In this document: positions 60,601 through 64,000 of the stretch, in pieces | Layout: every line of letters begins with the position of its first letter | Position numbering within the stretch: the first letter of the stretch is position 1 | NCBI RefSeq assembly: GCF_018691265.1 | Contig: NW_024881282.1 | Coordinates: forward strand, 50,971,122 to 51,035,121 | Length of the DNA stretch: 64,000 bases | Direction of reading: 5' to 3' | From: Tyto alba | Lineage: Eukaryota; Chordata; Aves; Strigiformes; Tytonidae | Position numbers and translations under genes: made by a program | The notes under the pieces: model-generated | What the model saw: the letters and a program-made list of their open reading frames with translations, nothing else | Told to the model about the DNA's origin: nothing | Databases searched by the model: none

Positions 60601-63600
60601 TAGATCAAGCACCATCACAACAGTGAACCAGTCAGGATCAAACAACGAGGAGCAGAGGAGACTCTTCTCCCTTGTGCTTTCACAAGCCCAAGGATCAGGC
60701 TCAGCTTGGGTAGAGGCTGTCTGGGGACGAAATAACAGAAGAGAGGAGATGGGGCAGAGGTGAGAGGAGGTGAACTTGTCTAGAGATGGAGGAAAAGCCC
60801 TAAATGTATAAAACGTGGGAGGTCATGGAAAAGAAAGGAGAAAGTAGGAAAAGTCTGGGCATGAGTGATCCTGGGGAAATCAGTCAGGGAGAAGGAGTAT
60901 TTAAGAGCAGAAAACAAGTTTTATTCCTAGTGCAGTCAATTAAGGACAGGTACATTTTCTTTAATGTTTTTTAGGTTAAGCAAAGCATATCTAAAACACA
61001 TTGAGAACATTGCCTCAGCTGAGCAAACTGCTTTGATACTCCACTGAGGGTTTAACATCTTTCTAGCATTTGGTTTTGTTGCCTACTTCTCCCCACAAGC
61101 AGTTTCTCGGTCTATTCAGTTCTCCTCCTCTGGGCAGGGCAGGCAGAGCCGGCGGTACAGGCATTGACATGAGACCATGGCCACAAAGAGACATTGGGGG
61201 TATTTCAGAGGGGCCATGCCTGGTGCAAAGATGTGCTGCATTTTCAGCTGCCGATGCTCTTTGGATGCAATTGCCTATGAAATAAGATCAAGGTGCATAC
61301 ATGAATACCCAACAGCCCACATTGAGGATATGTGGCATCCTACAGAACCCTTCCCATGGGAGGAGGACAACACTTCAAACCATTCATGATCATATTAAAA
61401 AAAAAGCTTCATTAAACACCTGTATAGTTGGGATTATGAAGCAATTAACCAGATAAAGTTATTTAAGACCAGTAAACTGGACTTGGCATCTTTCTCCCAT
61501 TTTTAACAGAGTTTCACAGAGCTCTGTGCCTGTAGCAAAGCTCTGTCAGAGGCAAACGTGGATATTCCTGAAGAGAGAAGGAAACTTCTTGTGGTCACCA
61601 GTGTGAGGTCAGATCCTGGTACAGTGCAGCCTCTTTCACAATTCCCAATGTTACTTTCAAAATACTGATACTACTGTGTTCCTAGAAAATATCAAAATAT
61701 CAACACAGAGATGTTGCAATAAACAATACTTCTTGTTCCCACACAGTTCTTCCCCCCAGGGATACAGATCATTTAATGGGAGAATTGGTCATTTCAAAAT
61801 GAACTGTTCATTACTGTATTTTCATTGACAGTTCAGTGAAACTGTCAGCTCTTCTCTCTCTAATTGCTTTTGATCAATGAAAGAAGAACGTGCACCCTTA
61901 AAAGAAAATTATTTTGACGCAGCTGGAATGGCTTCCTGTTTAAAGAGACTGATGTGTAAAAGAGCAAGCAACAGACAATGATCAGAAGAGAAAGGAAGGA
62001 GATTTAAAAAAAAATCTAACACATTTTCCCAATCAATCACTTGTTACTTCAGTATATCTGCAGACAAATGCAGTTACTCCAGAGGAAAATTTCCATGCCC
62101 TTCGGCAACCTCTGCCAGAAGAAGAATTTATTTAGATTGGCTTCTGCTAGCATTCAAGAAAAAGCCAGTCCTCAAGTATTTCTAGGGGAGCAAGTTGTTA
62201 GCTTGCGTTGTATGAGTCAGGCTTCTCACTGGTGCCGTGCAATCAAGCTAGAGATCAACTTGGATATACAGCCCAGTAAAACCTGCCATGGAATACCCAT
62301 AATCGAATTTAGGCTACAACTGTAGTCATAACATAAGTAGCAACCATGTAGTCCAGCACTCTAGTGGAAAGTGTGATCTGTCAGCACTCATGTTTTAACA
62401 GATTTCTGTAAAACACCTTGCATAAAAAAACCTTGATCCCTCACTGATTGACCTTGGAAATTCATTAAGCATTAGTGCATCACATGGAAAATAGACTAAT
62501 ACCATGGTCCTTTAAAAGCTAAATATAAATTTGTGTTCATTTTCAGCCCACATCTTTTTCCCAAGTCCTGGGAGAAGAGAGAAAATAAATATCTTGAAAC
62601 CCAGTTAGATTTGGGGATCAGAATAAAAGGAAGGCCTTGCACATTCAGAAAAAGCACAGGAAACCCCCCGAACACTGGAGAACCACTAGTTCACACCTTC
62701 ATTGGACCCTGGCATGGTCAGGGCTCTGTTCCCCCACAGGGTCCCCCCCTGCACGAGGCAGGATGGGGATTCAAGGCCGAGTCTTGTCCCTCCAGCTCTG
62801 CTGGGGCATTCGCTGCCTGAAATTTGGCAGCCCTTCCCTTCTCCCCTCCTGGAGCTGCAGACCCCATTGCTCACATCTGCACTCTGCGGGACCCCCCATC
62901 TCAGCCACCAGCTTCATCCTCCCTCCTGCCTCAAGGAACCGGCTCCATTTCTAGGGCCAGAAACATCGGGCTTTGCCTCCAGGGAAAGCCCTTGCCAGAG
63001 GGCTGGAGAGAGATTTCCAAAAGCTTGATGCTGAGGAGAGTCGCCAGTCGGTTCCTAGACAGAAAAGTTAGACCTGATGTATGAGCTCAGGAAAAATAAA
63101 GTAGCAAGACCACCTGTCACCTGAAACTAGCTGAAACGGTCACCCTTGGGATTTCAGCAGAATATGTGAATGCTCAGCTTTTCCAGGAACTGAATCACCC
63201 AGATTTACGTACCTAATTATGGATTTAAAAACTTAACTTCTAACATACTAGTATGAAAAATGTGACCACCTCCTTCCTGGTTATACATAGCAGCTGTGAA
63301 AAAAATAAAAATTACAAGAGAATGTTCCTTAGCTTGAAAGAGCTTGTTTTGACAGATGAAACAGTGTCTCCCAAGAGTGCGTGGAGGCTACCTGTGATTA
63401 GCTGTGAGAGATGAACTGACTGGACATGAAACGAGGAGGATGGGAAGATACCTTGATTTGTCATGTCAAATCCAAGCTTTGTGTGAAATTCCAGTCCCAA
63501 TTTAATCCACTGTTTCAAATAGCTGCTACTCAGGCACACCACAGCGTTTGAAGTTGAACTGCAGACTCCAGAATAGCAGATGGAAAGCAGGAGCACCCAA

Positions 63601-63786
63601 CATCTCCCTGACAGCCTCTATCAGCTCCATCTACCCATTTTCCCAATACAGGTCCTCCTTCTGTAGAAACTGCAATTTAGAAAATCCCACCGGGCTTTGC
63701 ACAATCACATTTTCTTCATGGTCTTGAGGAAGACAAGATGAAGACCCAGGGGTTACGCCATACCTTTGCAGCACTGCCTTTGCCCA
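54651..63786. other. Largely unique non-coding DNA, no gene recognised
   Basis: About 9.1 kb. The largest frames are 55623-56072 on - (149 codons) and 55696-56046 on + (116 codons), overlapping antisense in a GC-rich patch (55550-56060) and without domains. Frames around 62533-63084 on + overlap in three reading frames, the mark of GC-rich non-coding sequence. A TATATAAAA with an upstream ATTGG (58830-58850) resembles a core promoter but has no gene behind it. No RNA gene or additional transposon was recognised. Confidence 0.6.
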
Positions 63787-63990
63787 GGAAAAATTTCTTC
63801 ACTGAAAGAGTTACCAAGCATTGGAACAGGCTGCTTAGCGAAGTGGTTGAGTCACCATCCCTGAAGGTATTTAAAAGACATGTAGATGTGGTGCTTAGGG
63901 ACATGGTTTAGTAGTGGACTCAGCAGTGTTAGTTTTATAGTTGGACTTGATGATCTTAGAGGTCTTTTCTTACCTAAATGATTCTGTAAG
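63787..63990 (+). mobile_element. CR1 LINE 3' end, truncated
   Basis: Words in CR1 order are visible: ggaaaaatttcttcactgaa, then attggaacaggctgct, gaagtggttgagtcacc, ccctgaaggtatttaaaaga, tggtgcttagggacatggtt, tagttggacttgatgatctt, agaggtctttt, and the terminal ATTCTGT (63981-63987), which corresponds to the CR1 3' tail repeat. Orientation is +. It is moderately diverged and has no complete reverse transcriptase; only the last approximately 200 bases of the element are present. CR1 is the dominant LINE of bird genomes, which supports the avian assignment. Confidence 0.92.
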
Positions 63991-64000
63991 TGTAAGACCT

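Noticed and set aside
61826..61847. 8-bp hairpin TGACAGTT / AACTGTCA
   Set aside because: Stems of this size are expected repeatedly by chance in 64 kb.

Overview
This window is non-coding vertebrate DNA, most likely from a bird and probably from Neoaves. The evidence is repeat content: a recognisable CR1 LINE 3' end at the right edge (about 63787-63990), an older degraded CR1 fragment (54081-54252), and two solo endogenous-retrovirus LTRs whose ends and U5 regions look like common avian LTR families (13877-14502 and 17643-18628). The AT-rich sequence, frequent poly-A/T runs and short stop-limited reading frames all fit intergenic or intronic DNA of a large eukaryotic genome. Family assignments come from memory of consensus sequences; no database search was run.

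No protein-coding gene could be supported. The longest open frames outside simple repeats are about 140-163 codons, roughly the maximum expected by chance in 64 kb read in six frames. None shows a recognisable domain. The longest frames of all (1747-3009 on + and 1873-2889 on -) are artefacts of a pyrimidine tract. The window is therefore best read as a gene desert or part of a very large intron; short exons cannot be excluded by eye. No tRNA, rRNA, snRNA or CRISPR array was seen.

Layout: 1-1883 is unremarkable. 1884-2945 is a pyrimidine-rich low-complexity block: a perfect (TTCC)165 tract, then (CCCT)12, then seven identical copies of a 36-bp unit. 2946-13876 is mostly unique, with a possible MIR relic near 4333 and a tight cluster of AP-1/CRE-like sites at 12971-13015. 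13877-18628 holds the two LTRs in opposite orientation, with about 3.1 kb of unique DNA between them. 18629-54080 is unique DNA with a diverged direct-repeat pair (30772-30908 and 33671-33809), a decayed palindromic repeat near 28741, a small inverted repeat at 36087 and a G-rich block at 48262-48396. 54081-54650 combines the old CR1 with two perfect hairpins. 54651-63786 is again largely unique, and the window ends in the younger CR1.

No gene system operates here. The functional content, if any, is regulatory: LTR promoter motifs (including a perfect heat-shock-element pattern), the bZIP-site cluster, possible CTCF-like sites, a long GGAA microsatellite that could bind ETS factors, and G-quadruplex-prone blocks.
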